Source: Sinotaia quadrata
Lineage: Eukaryota > Mollusca > Gastropoda > Architaenioglossa > Viviparidae
NCBI GenBank assembly: GCA_028829895.1
Contig: CM054181.1
Coordinates: 12,429,001-12,493,000, forward strand
DNA: 64,000 bases
Direction: 5' to 3'
This document shows, piece by piece, positions 51,647-63,389 of this stretch. The notes under the pieces are model-generated. The model was not told where the DNA came from and made no database searches. It worked only from the letters and a program-made list of their open reading frames with translations. The position numbers and the translations under genes are program-made. Positions within the stretch are counted from its first letter, which is position 1, and each line of letters starts with the position of its first letter.

Positions 51647-51890
51647 ATGTGATGTCTTGAAATAGGGGAAAGCTGGACAGAGCAAAGATTTTGCTGATTT
51701 GATTAGTCTTAGGCGCGCTTACACAGTCATTCAATGGCGTTCCTCGCTATTCCGCAACACCCAATCATACACGGTTGACAGATTGGGAGTCGTTAAGCCT
51801 CGCAAGGACGAAGGCATCTTTGTTTATTACCTGGAATTATTTGCAATAAACCCTCCCAGTGCGGATGTAGCTCGACTGTTGTAGTTATAA
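51647..51890 (+). mobile_element. possible LTR with adjacent primer-binding-like site
   Basis: A stretch opening 'tgtgatgtcttgaaatag' and closing 'gtagttataaca', with a polyadenylation hexamer 'aataaa' (51846-51851) about 40 bases before its end. It is followed directly by 'gtggtgggagcgcaacaag', whose TGG start suits a primer-binding site (complement of a tRNA CCA end). The stretch is GC-richer than its surroundings. No matching second LTR, no gag/pol and no target duplication were found, so this is a candidate only. Confidence 0.3.
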
Positions 51891-52029
51891 CAGTGGTGGG
51901 AGCGCAACAAGAGAACTCTCTGCGGTTCACAGACAATGACGTAATGTATACAAAGGGACTCCTAAAAGTTAACGTATTTATTGTCATTTTACATGGCAAA
52001 TCCCTGAGTCTAAACACTTTGTAGGCATC

Positions 52030-52205
52030 TCTTTATTTACTGTTCACAAGCTGCATCATTATTTACAGTAAACAGTTACAAACTACATAGTTATTTGCAA
52101 ATAAACACAGCTGGCTCTTTGCAAAGCATATCGTTATTTTAAGTGAACATAGTTGGCTATTTACAAAATGCATTATTACTTAACAGCAAAGCCAAAAACA
52201 ATTTA
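52030..52205. repeat. degenerate ~48-bp minisatellite
   Basis: Three to four units with 'ctacatagttatttgcaaat' / 'gcatcattatttacagtaaa' style phrases. Confidence 0.55.
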
Positions 52206-52414
52206 TTATATGCACATATATCGTTTTGTAGATTGAAAACTGATTACAGTCGACATCGTCATAAATGGTCATAACGTATAAATTGTTTTACAAATATATC
52301 GACACTAGTAAGAGTAATAAAAACATTATTGACAGATGACATTCTCTATACAGTTCACAAAATAAAGTTTAAAACGACAGAGGATACACTCTATGGTTAA
52401 CTACACAGATCAAA

Positions 52415-52645
52415 TTTTGATATTTATTTAACACACTATCGTCTATCAACATTTACGTATGTAACACACTATTTTATATTTATTTAATGCACTATCGACA
52501 TTTACTTGTGTAACACAGTGTCATATATAAACATTTAGATTTATTTAACACACAATCATATATAAATATATAGGTATGTAACACGCTATCTTCTATAGAC
52601 ATTTAGGTTTGTATAACAGACTGTCTATGTTTCACATATAGATAT
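52415..52645. repeat. ~48-bp minisatellite, ~5 units
   Basis: Units with 'tatttaacacactatcgtct' and 'acatttaggtatgtaacac'. Confidence 0.75.
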
Positions 52646-52714
52646 ATTTGGGATGGAGTAAATGTGCCTATCTCTGTTTCTAAACTTAACTGTTATATAA
52701 TTATAATTGTTTTA

Positions 52715-54258
52715 TTGTCGAAGTGACCCGACCATGGGCACTCCTTATGATGACATTTTTGTAAGTGTCAGAGTTGGTGTAAACAAATCGAGTTGAGAAT
52801 ATGCTAGAAATTGCTGATGCAATGCAAACCAGTTCCAGCTGGATGAGTAGTTTTTATTTTATTATTTGGGCTGAGATGAAAAGTTTACCTGCTGTAAAGA
52901 AATCTATTTTCTAATCACTTGAATTTGGAATGGCAAGAAGTCCGGTCATGAACGGCAGCCGTTAGCTTAATGGTGAGTTAACTGAATGATTGAGAGAGAT
53001 TGGACTTAAAAATAGTTTGTGCATTTTGCTATTGATATGTTATACATGTGTTTTACGTAGAGATGTATTATGTGAGTAGACTATGATTTCAACAAGTTTT
53101 TGAACAAAATCCTTGTATATAGTATGCTAATCACTTCACTGTTTTTATTGAATGAACTCATAAACAAGTGTGATGTATATATTATGATGTGTGCGTGTAT
53201 CGAGTCAATGGATACTGTTGTAGGAAACTATAAATTGAGTTTAAACATAAGAAAGAATGGAGTTAGAGAAGAATAAACTGGAAACTTAGCACTTGTTTCT
53301 TGATTATATTTTATAAGGAATAAGCTTCCTTTCCTTGTTTTACCTGAATCATCTGGTTTACTGAATTATAAACTGCTACGTCCATGGTAGATGCGAGAAG
53401 TAGCCTGTAAGTGTAAGGAATACACTACACTCTGTTATATATACTGGCAATGTAGCAATTTCTGTTGCAAGAAAGTTACTGGAAATTGCTACACTTGTTG
53501 TTGTGCTTGAGGGAGCTAATACGGTGAAGGAGAGCCCAGATGGCCTCAAGAGAATAGTAGCGAATCAGTATTTTACAATGTGTGACAGGGAGACATGTGG
53601 AACTAACAGTAATATGTGAATGATAAACTTGTGACTATTATGAAAATCAAGCAAAAGGACTAATGTGGCTTCTCTTAGTCAAGGTTACATAGAAATTCTT
53701 ATCGCTTATCTCTAATAACTCCATTTCTGTTCTCTGATAAGAACTATCCTATGATTTGTATTGACACTAATGTGTTGAACTGTGTGTTTTTAGGATATAA
53801 GACTGTATAGGAATTAAAATTATTTGAACATGGTTTTGTGGAAATACTGATGTCAAGTAATCTTTTTCATTGTATTTGTTATATGTATAGTTGATTGCTG
53901 ATTTAATAAATTTATTGTTATATTTATTGATCTTCTTACTCATATTGATAACCATATGTTGAAAAGACAGTTGATGGATGGGGGCTCGCTAAAAATGGAT
54001 TAGTCTTCTCCTTTAGTAAGAAGTTTTCCACCTATGGAAATATTATGTGACAATGAACGTTTGTCTTTAATTTTGTGGGAGAGAGAAAACGTTTACAAAA
54101 TCCACGTACCTGCCAAGTGAGAGAAGAGGGGTGTCTGTTGGATTATCATTAATAAAATAACTTAAGATTCCCATCACTTTTAATTAGTTTATGGTAATTA
54201 ATTAACTAATTGTAATCATATACATTAACTTAGTGGTGTTGGTATCTCATAGGTATAC
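52715..54258 (+). mobile_element. dispersed element, copy 7 (most complete, ~1.5 kb)
   Basis: The only copy with both halves. The left end ('ttgtcgaagtgacccgacca', 'tgggcactccttatgatgac') is shared with 34.14 and 43.73 kb. The middle, with the 12-bp inverted repeat at 53.45 kb, is shared with the inverted copy at 40.5 kb. The right half ('ttgattgctgatttaataaa', 'gtaagaagttttccacctat', 'ctgccaagtgagag') is shared with all others. The right end ('ggtggtg..ggtatctca') is diverged from 'gtgtcacactg'. No open frame over about 60 codons belongs to it, so it is non-autonomous or long dead. Confidence 0.8.
53451..53493. other. perfect 12-bp inverted repeat within the element
   Basis: TGTAGCAATTTC (53451-53462) and GAAATTGCTACA (53482-53493) are exact complements separated by 19 bases. 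The inverted copy at about 40.48-40.53 kb keeps most of this hairpin ('tgtagcaatttc ... gaaattgctt'). Confidence 0.9.
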
Positions 54259-54384
54259 TGAATTAGTTATCTCATATATCTAAACCATGTTGAATTAATT
54301 ATTCAAATGTCTTAAAACTGACATAATGCTTTTTGTCTTATAAACATTTATTAATGACTTCTTATCAGTGATGTTTTGCTGTCA

Positions 54385-55150
54385 GTTAATTCCTGTAATT
54401 CAGTTCAAGAGTCAAGACGGCGATAATTGAGGCTTTAGTTTGGTCTCAAGAATTCACGGAGATTATTTTGAACATTCCTCATGTTGTGCTTGAGTAGCAC
54501 ACATGAAAGTTCTGGAACAGTCTTCTTGATGTGCTTTGATAGCACAAAGTTCAGGATGATTCTTCACGGTGTGCTTTGTGAGTGCATCAAAGATTCTGGA
54601 ACAGTTGTGTAATGTGCCTAGAAGGGGTACGTTGAACCATCACCTTAATACGTTCACTTGGCTGCTGATGTTTATGCAAGAATAACTAATCGAGTGTCTA
54701 GCGTTAATCAAACATTGCTGTAGAGTGATGTAAATGTCTATGCTCTTTTGATTATATTCAGGTGTTGTATATTGGATTGATGATTTAATAAATTATAAAA
54801 CGTCTTGCACATTTATTAAACCTTATGTTGGAGTAATAGTGAGTGGATTGGGGGGGGGGGCTTGTTAAATATAAATAAAAGACTGATTTTTATTACTCGT
54901 TTAGTAAGAAGTTTCCACCTCCAGAAATCTTATGCGATAGTAAAACGTCTATCTTATTATTGTGTAAAGTGTAGAGTTTTACGACCCCTTTCTAATGCGC
55001 GAAATAAGAGACTCGTTGGTCTTGTGGGAGAATTACTAATAACTATATAAATTTGGGTTCTCAATCACCTGTAATTAGTTATCTGTTATTAATTAATACA
55101 TAATAATCGTAACGAGTGAAGGGTGCCCAAAGAGGTGTCACACTGAGTAA
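54385..55150 (+). mobile_element. dispersed element, copy 8
   Basis: Aligns with copy 2 (28.48-29.24 kb) along its left half and with all copies along its right half. It ends 'gggtgcccaaagaggtgtcacactgag', the best-preserved right end. A G11 tract at 54850-54860 replaces G4-G5 in sister copies. The 62-codon frame at 54862 is element sequence. Confidence 0.82.
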
Positions 55151-55514
55151 TGAGTGATAAATGAAAAATGATAAAAATTAAATTGTGCCTTTTTTAATTA
55201 TAAAAGATTTTTCAATCATGACCTCTCTAGAGTTCAATGGCTGTCGGTGACGCGTGTATTACATTATGTCATTTAGTAAATTGCAAGCCAATCTCGACAG
55301 CTTTCTTTCTCAAAAAAAGATCTTCATTTACTGTTAACAGCCTACCTGGCTAGCAGTTTTCTCACGGTTAATGCTAGAAACACTTATTAAAACTACTACT
55401 TTTCTCACTGTTAATCTAGAAACACGTATGGTCTGTAGAATATATTAATACTATATCTTTTATTGTGGATAGTAACTTTACTTATTTCCTTACTCTATCG
55501 TTCGTCTGAGTTTT
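55151..55514. other. no gene; short duplication
   Basis: A ~50-bp pair ('ttctcacggttaatgctaga' / 'ttctcactgttaatctaga') lies at 55365-55430. Nothing else. Confidence 0.4.
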
Positions 55515-55888
55515 GATGCTGTTACTACACTAGCTGTAGTGTCTTTCGTGCTGGAGATGCTATTACTACACTAGTTACTAGTGCCTTTTGTGCTGGAGAT
55601 GATGTTACTACACTAGCTGCAGTGCCTTTCGTGCTGGAGATGCTGTTACTACACTAGTTACTAGTGTCTTTCGTGTTGGAGATGCTGTTACTACCACACT
55701 AGTTACTAGTGCCTTTCGTGCTGGAGATGCTGTTACTACTACACTAGCTACTAGTGCTTTTCGTGCTGGAGATGCTGTTACTACTACACTAGCTACTAGT
55801 GCCTTTCGTGCTGGAGATGCTGTTACTACACAAGCGTAGTGCCTTTCGTTTTGTTACTACACTAGCTGTAGTGCCTTTGTACTGTGTT
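55515..55888. repeat. ~42-45-bp minisatellite with palindromic core
   Basis: Eight to nine units of 'gtgcctttcgtgctggagat' plus 'gctgttactacactagctac' and 'ta'. Most units carry CACTAG-(3 bases)-CTAGTG, a perfect short inverted repeat, so the array is a string of potential small hairpins. Confidence 0.92.
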
Positions 55889-56402
55889 TGACTAACGTTT
55901 TATTTTACATAACTTCCCCTGGTTAATACTAGTGCATTTGTACCGTATTTGTCTGTTTTATTTAACATTTCATTTCGTCTTCTAGTGCTGAGGTAGAATG
56001 AAATTGCTTGGTAAACCGTTTAAAATTACTTTTAGAAAATAAGCACAGCTAAATTCAATTGACATGAAGCTATATTTTATTTGTTTTATAGTATAAATCT
56101 TGGTCGATCTCAGCCGCTTTGCAGTTTTGCCAATCATTTTAATGATAATCGCGGGCGGGCTTGCATTCCGTCAAAGTTTATAATTTGAAATAAGTGGGGC
56201 GATGCATGTGCCCTTCAAACATTTCTTGGCATTCCTTCTAGTAATAAAACATTCTTATGAAACATTTTTAGCATTCCTTCAAACCCTTGAGTCACCTTTG
56301 CCAATCAGTTTCGTTTATCACTAATGCTAAAAATATTTAGAACACTACACACAGAACCTAGATAAGTTTACAGAAGCAACATAAGATTATAAACATATTC
56401 TT
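55889..56402. other. no gene seen
   Basis: Two phrases around 'catttcttggcattccttc' recur at 56.2 kb. No gene. Confidence 0.4.
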
Positions 56403-56451
56403 TACTATTACTGCTGCTGCTTCTACTACACTACTTCTACTACTACTACTT

Positions 56452-56531
<80 letters not shown>
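56403..56531. repeat. (ACT)n-(AAT)n trinucleotide repeat
   Basis: About 28 imperfect ACT units switching to 11 AAT units. Frames here are poly-Ser/Ile/Val readings. Confidence 0.97.
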
Positions 56532-56799
56532 CTGGTTGACGACCACACTGAAGAAATAATGAACTGACCGAAGAACAACAATGTGTATATAAACAAATAA
56601 AACAAATTCATAGACAACAATAAATCACATACAGGAAGAACACGAAGACGAAGACTAAAATTTTTTTAATTTAAAAAGCTTTAACAACAATAATTTACAA
56701 TGCAAATAAAGTAGTATGGTACATCTCAGAAAGTGATATTACAGAAACCATCAGTCTAATATTCTACTATATGCCACAGTAAATCTAATTAAAAACTAT

Positions 56800-57166
56800 A
56801 TAATACCAGTCAAAATACAAACACAGAAACCATCAGTACCACCATAAAAGAAAAGAATTTAAAATAAAATAGAGTGATAAGAAAGAAATAAGCCAAATGA
56901 TAGCAGCAATACATAATAATGGAAAACTGAAACATGCATTAGTAAACAAATACCATATAAATTATAGAAATATTAAGACCGCAGTAGAAAATGTCAAACA
57001 AAGGCTACAGGGAGTCAGTCGCCATCTTAAAAGATACACTGCAAGAGACCAGCAATTCCAACAGAAGAACTTCTTCAAGAAGAAGAAGAAGTTAATAATA
57101 ATAAACTTAATAAAGCCTCTTATTAAAGTTATTAGTGCTTTTAATAATATGCATAAAATACTCTAG
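56800..57166 (+). pseudogene. decayed non-LTR reverse-transcriptase fragment
   Basis: The frame from 56897 encodes 'GKLKHALVNKYHINYRNIKT' and then 'QRLQGVSRHLKRYTARDQQF', ending in 'QQKNFFKKKKK'. This pattern (a long helix with 'RLxRY..R..QF.QN..F') is typical, from memory, of the region just before the reverse-transcriptase domain in RTE/CR1-like non-LTR elements. Upstream sequence in the same frame has a TAG at 56870-56872 and other stops, and the catalytic domain is not present. A dead fragment of perhaps 120 codons. Confidence 0.45.
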
Positions 57167-57354
57167 ATCATAACATTCAAGTAACTTAACCACAAAAGAA
57201 AAATAAAGTAATACTACGAAACCAAAATGTATTCACGTGCTAAAAGACAACAACAGTTTACACAGCAAAACATAAATATGTTATCTTGATTGTGCAATAA
57301 AGATTAATGTTAGTATTATAAGATTGATACGAATTGTTTTTTCTTTGCTTTTAG

Positions 57355-57745
57355 CTGCAGCTTGCGTCATGGACCTAACGAAACGTTATATATGTCATCA
57401 TGATCTGCGTCACTTTGTAGAGCAGAAACAAACTGTCCCGGTCATGGACCTAACGAAACGTCATATATGTCATCATGATCTGCGTCACTTCGTAGAGCAG
57501 TAACAAATTGTCCCGGTCATGGACCTAACGAAACGTCATATGTCATCATGATATGCGTCACTTTCTAGAGCAGTAACAAATTATCTCGGTCATGGACCTA
57601 ATGAAACGTCATATATGTCATCGTGATCTGCGTCACTTTGTAGACCAGTAACAAATAGTCCCGGTCATGGACCTAATGAAACGTCATATATGTCATCATG
57701 ATCTGCGTCACTTTCTAGAGCAGTAACAAATAGTCCCGGTGAAGA
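57355..57745 (+). repeat. 75-bp minisatellite, 5 units, in-frame at its start
   Basis: Units start 'catggacctaacgaaacgtc' and contain 'catgatctgcgtcac' and 'gtagagcagtaacaaat'. The spacing of 75 bases between the first two units (57368 and 57443) equals 25 codons. The first two units form an open frame 57369-57502 ('MDLTKRYICHHDLRHFVEQK' and its repeat) ending in TAA; later units have the same TAA or an indel. An acceptor-like 'ttttctttgcttttag' immediately precedes the array. Confidence 0.9.
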
Positions 57746-57969
57746 TTCACAATAACAAGCTTCCGTTGACTTACGAAGCCATGAAAGCCAAATGTTTCTA
57801 AATCACCGCATCGTTGATAGTTGATTTAGCGACTTTACAAGCCTCACAGGATAATATCATGCTACGCCTAAGTAGCAAAACTGATAACGAGGTTGTTTTT
57901 TCCCCTCTCTAGTCATATTCTTCCAGATGTATTCAGTGTCGTCAGCGCTTTTCTGTTCTCTTTTCTAGA

Positions 57970-58200
57970 TAAACAAAATTACCATTGTTGTACTTTGTAC
58001 AAAATTACCGCTGTTGTACTTGTATAAAATACCCCATTGTTGTACTTTGTACAAAATTATCGTTGTAGTATGTTGTACAAAATACCCCATTATTGTACTG
58101 TGTACAATATTACCATTGTTGTACTTTGTACATAATTACTGTTGTTGTACTTGTACAAAATCGTCATTGTTTACTTAGACAAAATCACCATAGTATTTAG
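57970..58200. repeat. ~28-bp minisatellite, ~8 units
   Basis: Units of 'ccattgttgtactttgtaca' plus 'aaatta'. Each unit contains TTGTAC-(2 bases)-GTACAA, a perfect short inverted repeat. Confidence 0.88.
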
Positions 58201-58304
58201 ATGAAATCACAATTGTATTTACTACGTTCTAGTTGCTCTGTGTATTTCTCATTAACAACCGTTGTTGTTGTTTTTTTTGCGCAGCACTCACTCCTGCCAC
58301 TTTT

Positions 58305-58590
58305 CACATGCTCAGGAATATCTCCTTAAACTCAGAGTTATCACTACACTCTCAGGAATATCTCCTTAAACTCAGAGTTATCACTACACTCTCAGGAATA
58401 TCTCCTTAAACTCAGAGTTATCACTACACTCTCAGGAATATCTCCTTAAACTCAGAGTTATCACTACACTCTCAGGAATATCTCCTTAAACTCAGAGTTA
58501 TCACTACACTCTCAGGAATCTCTCTTTAAAGTTAGAGTTATCACTACACTCAGGAATCTCTCTTTAAGGTTAGAGTTATCACTAAACAAA
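58305..58590. repeat. 40-bp minisatellite, 7 units, five identical
   Basis: Unit 'ctcaggaatatctccttaaa' plus 'ctcagagttatcactacact'. The first five units are identical base for base; the last two differ ('atctctctttaaagttagag'). The most recent-looking array of the window. Confidence 0.98.
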
Positions 58591-58839
58591 AAAACTAAAT
58601 CAGTGTCGTCGCTGTAAATCATTGTTCATCGTAACTGACTGTAACTGAGAATGTTGTTTTCAACATCAACTCAAATAAAGATAGTTATATCAATGACATA
58701 GAACTAAATCGATTAACAATAGAGCATTTAGAGTCACTGCACAATTTATATCTACACATAAGTTAAAATTTTGATTCATGTATTTATTTATTTATTTATA
58801 CCTCTATGTATATAAACTTAGTGATCATTCATTTCACAA

Positions 58840-59170
58840 GTACTGTTTCTTTTTGTCCATATCAACGCATTCAGTCACCAGTAATGTTTTTTATTTGTCC
58901 TTCGCAATGCATATAGTCACCACTAATGTTTCTTTGTTCTTCGCAATGTATATAGTCACCACACCATTAATGTTTCTTTGTTCTTCGCAACGCATATAAT
59001 CACCACACCACTAATGTTTCTTTGTTCTTCGCAATGCATATAGTGACCACACCACTAATGGTTTTTTTTTTTGTCCTTCGCAATGCATATGGTCACCATT
59101 AATGTTTCTTTGTTCTTCGCAATGCATATAGTCACCACACCACTAATGTTTCTTTGCTCTTCCCTCAGCA
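58840..59170. repeat. ~38-43-bp minisatellite, ~8 units
   Basis: Units of 'atgtttctttgttcttcgca' plus 'atgcatatagtcaccac(accacta)'. The optional 7 bases give two unit lengths. A decayed continuation runs to about 59535. Confidence 0.9.
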
Positions 59171-59539
59171 GTCAGTTACCACTAATATTGATTTGATCTC
59201 TACGTAACCAGACACCAATGATTTTCCTTTGGCCATCTCTAAATGTTCATTCACCGATGATGTTTCTTTGAGTAGATCAAATATTTATGTCACCAACTAT
59301 GCACTTTCATTCTCGCAATACATTCATTCACCAATTTGTTTTTGTAACATTTATATACATTAATTTACCACAGATATGGCTTAAAATCGTGCTACATACT
59401 CATTCGCCAATGATTTGATCATGGCTATACATATATTCACCAGTGTTGTGTCTTTCATCCTCTCTGAACAGTCTTTCGTCATTGATATTTCATTGATCAT
59501 CTTTGATCATTCATGCACCACTGACATTTCTTTGATATC

Positions 59540-59960
59540 TCTCAGCATTCAATCGCCACTGATATGTCATCTCTAAACAGTCAATCGACACTGACATGTC
59601 ATCTCTAAGCAGTCAATCGACACTGATATGTCATCTCTAAGCAGTCAATCGACACTGACATGTCATCTCTAAACAGTCAATCGACACTGACATGTCATCT
59701 CTAAGCAGTCAATCGACACTGATATGTCATCTCTAAACAGTCAATCGACACTGATGTGTCATCTCTAAACAGTCCATCGACACTGACATGTCATCTCTAA
59801 ACAGTCAATCTACACTGATATGTCATCTCTAAACAGTCAATCGACACTGATATGTCATCTCTAAACAGTCAATCGACACTGATATGTCTTTGGTCATCTC
59901 TAAGCAGTCAATTGACACTGATATGTCTTTGGTCATCTTTAAGTAGTAATCGCCACTACG
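59540..59960. repeat. 32-bp minisatellite, ~12 units
   Basis: Units of 'cagtcaatcgacactgatat' plus 'gtcatctctaaa'. Two variants ('aaac'/'aagc' and 'gacatg'/'gatatg') are mixed. The last two units gain 'tttg'. Confidence 0.95.
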
Positions 59961-60029
59961 GTTTTCCTGTTTCTCTCTGACCATTATGTCGCCACTGGCA
60001 TCCTTTGATCCTCGCTAATTTGCTGTGCC

Positions 60030-60140
60030 CATTCTCTATTGTCTAGTCTCTATTGTCTAGTCACTAGTATCTAGTCCCTAGTGTCTAGTCTCTATTGTTT
60101 AGTCCCTATTGACTATTCTATATTGTCTAGGCCCTACTGT
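60030..60140. repeat. ~14-bp minisatellite
   Basis: Seven to eight units of 'tctattgtctagtc' and variants. Confidence 0.85.
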
Positions 60141-60254
60141 ACAGTTTCCAATGCAAATTCGATACCAAAATACAGAGCTTGAGTTCTTTCCTTAGTAGAC
60201 TGCTCCATAATTTCATGTAAAGAGTCAAATTCTGACACAAAAACAGAAACGCTT

Positions 60255-60890
60255 CCCTCATCACCTTCACTGAAAGACAAATCAATACACGACCTTCACT
60301 GAAAGACAATAAACTCATGGCCCTTAGTGAAAAATACTAAACTCACAGCCTATGCTATCAGACAATAAACTCATGGACTTTGCTATTAAACAGTAAATTC
60401 ACGGCCTTTATTGAAAGACAAACTCACGGCGTGTTTAGACATGATGGTAAATGAATAAAATTCACTTTTTTTTTTACACTGGATATCACATGAATAAAAT
60501 TTGCTTCCTGTATAAACATGTTGACAACAATAAAATTCACAGCCTGTTTATTATATACAGGCTGGCAAATTCATACAAGAGAATGTAAGTACTTGTTTCG
60601 ATTAATCGTTAATAGACAAAGGGTTCTCAGACAACTCATAGACAATTTATGTTGATACATTGAAAGACAACTTATAGAAACGCAGTTCATAGTCCGATAA
60701 CCTATCGTCAAACAACTCTTGCTTACACTGCTTAGACAACTTATAATGAGATAACACATATACAGATAACTCTTACTTAGACAACTTATAATGAGATACC
60801 ATATATACAGACAACTTTGTTAAACGACAACTCATAAGTATAAAACTAATAAAACAACTTATAGACAGATATGCACATAAAGACAGCTTT
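60255..60890. repeat. degenerate 'gacaataaactca' / 'gacaactta' repeats
   Basis: First about 28-bp units ('cactgaaagacaataaactc'), then from 60.6 kb looser 'agacaacttataatgagata' units. Old arrays. Confidence 0.6.
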
Positions 60891-61017
60891 TTGACAAATA
60901 AACTACAAAATGCCAGCGGATGGACTATTGTGTTAGTGTAGTTGAAGGCTTTCCCTCCGAAATTGCAAACATTTTACAGTTAAGACCTTGAACTATTGTG
61001 ATTGTAGTGAGAATGGA

Positions 61018-61955
<938 letters not shown>

Positions 61956-62228
61956 TTACTACCAGACTATTATTGAATAATTTTAATACAGTACTATCAG
62001 ACTACTATTGAATACATTTAATACAGTACTATCAGACTACTATTGAATAATTTTAAAACAGTACTATTAGACTACTATTGAATAATGAATATTTTTAATA
62101 CAATACTATCAGACTACTATTGAATAATTTTAATACAGTACTATCAGGCTATTATTGAATAATTTTAATACAGTACTATCAAACTATTATAGAATAATTT
62201 TAATACAATACTATCAGACTTTAAAAGA
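61956..62228. repeat. 35-bp minisatellite, ~8 units
   Basis: Units of 'tactatcagactactattga' plus 'ataattttaatacag', with minor length variants. Confidence 0.95.
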
Positions 62229-62563
62229 CTAATTCGAACACTACACTACCAGACTATAGATGGAAGACTCGCCTGTTATTTACAATGAAGGACAGTTAAA
62301 ATATTACCAAATTACAACTGATTGATAAGCCACATTATTAAACTATTCATAAATGATGCATTTATAATGTTATATATTGTTTATGAAAGATGTCTAAAGC
62401 ATGACCAGATTATAAGCGAATAACAATTCAAAAATTATCATGGCGTATTATATAAATGACTTACAGCTAAAGTTTGACCAGATTATAAATGAATGTCAAG
62501 TGAAGTACCTGGTATTACCAATTAATAAATAAATAGTGTCAACAGTACTACCAGATTATAAAC

Positions 62564-62565
<2 letters not shown>
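62229..62565. repeat. degenerate 'accagattataa' repeat
   Basis: Loose units containing 'taccagattataaacg' / 'gaccagattataa' at about 55-75-bp spacing. Confidence 0.5.

Positions 62566-62611
<46 letters not shown>
62566..62611. repeat. (GATA)n microsatellite
   Basis: About 11 uninterrupted GATA units on the + strand. Confidence 0.97.
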
Positions 62612-62612
<1 letters not shown>

Positions 62613-63138
62613 GGCGCCTGCCTTGGCTGGTAAATATTTAGTCTTTCATTTTGTGTTACAATGACACAAGTGTTTGGCCATTATTAGGTCATTTTTCCCT
62701 ACTCCCCCCATGCAAAATCTACCCTGCAACCAGCCTATTGTTACCTTTGCAATGGTATGTTCTTTCCTATACAGACTGGCGTAATTCAAAAATTACTTTA
62801 CTGTCTGACTGTTCACAAGTCGGCTGACATTTTTAACTGCACTTTCCTTCGTCACGCCGCCGTCTGGGTGTCTGCAATTTCAGAGAAGTGAAAGTTTCCA
62901 CTTTGATTTACTTCGCTTAATGGAGATGCAGGGTCAGTGATCCGGAATAAAGTATTTTTCGAGGGAGTGATGCAGTTCTTCTCTCAAACCACGGACATTT
63001 TATAATATCTCTTTGATAAATTCCTCTATGTAAAATGTCTACTGCCTGATTTGTGAAGTTTTTATGATACTTTTCCATACTTACAGACACAAACACTAGT
63101 CATATAAATTTAAAATGTTTTGTGCGTGCATGATATAA
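62612..63138. other. no gene seen
   Basis: Mixed composition; no repeat or coding sequence recognised. Confidence 0.4.
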
Positions 63139-63305
63139 TTATCTCTATCTCTGTCTCTCTTTCTCTCTGTCTGTCTTTCTCTGTCTCTGTCTTTGTCTTT
63201 CTCTCTATTGGTCTTTCTCTCTGTCTTTTTCTCTACCTGTCTTTCTTTCTCTCTTTGTCTTTCTCTCTGTCTGTCTTTCTCTCTTTCTGTCTTTGTCTTT
63301 CTCTC

Positions 63306-63384
<79 letters not shown>
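63139..63384. repeat. pyrimidine tract ending in (CT)n
   Basis: TCTG/TCTT-rich units to about 63310, then about 36 uninterrupted CT units. The flanking part looks like an ancestral imperfect tract ('tctttctctctgtctg' recurs). Confidence 0.97.
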
Positions 63385-63386
<2 letters not shown>

Positions 63387-63389
63387 GTT

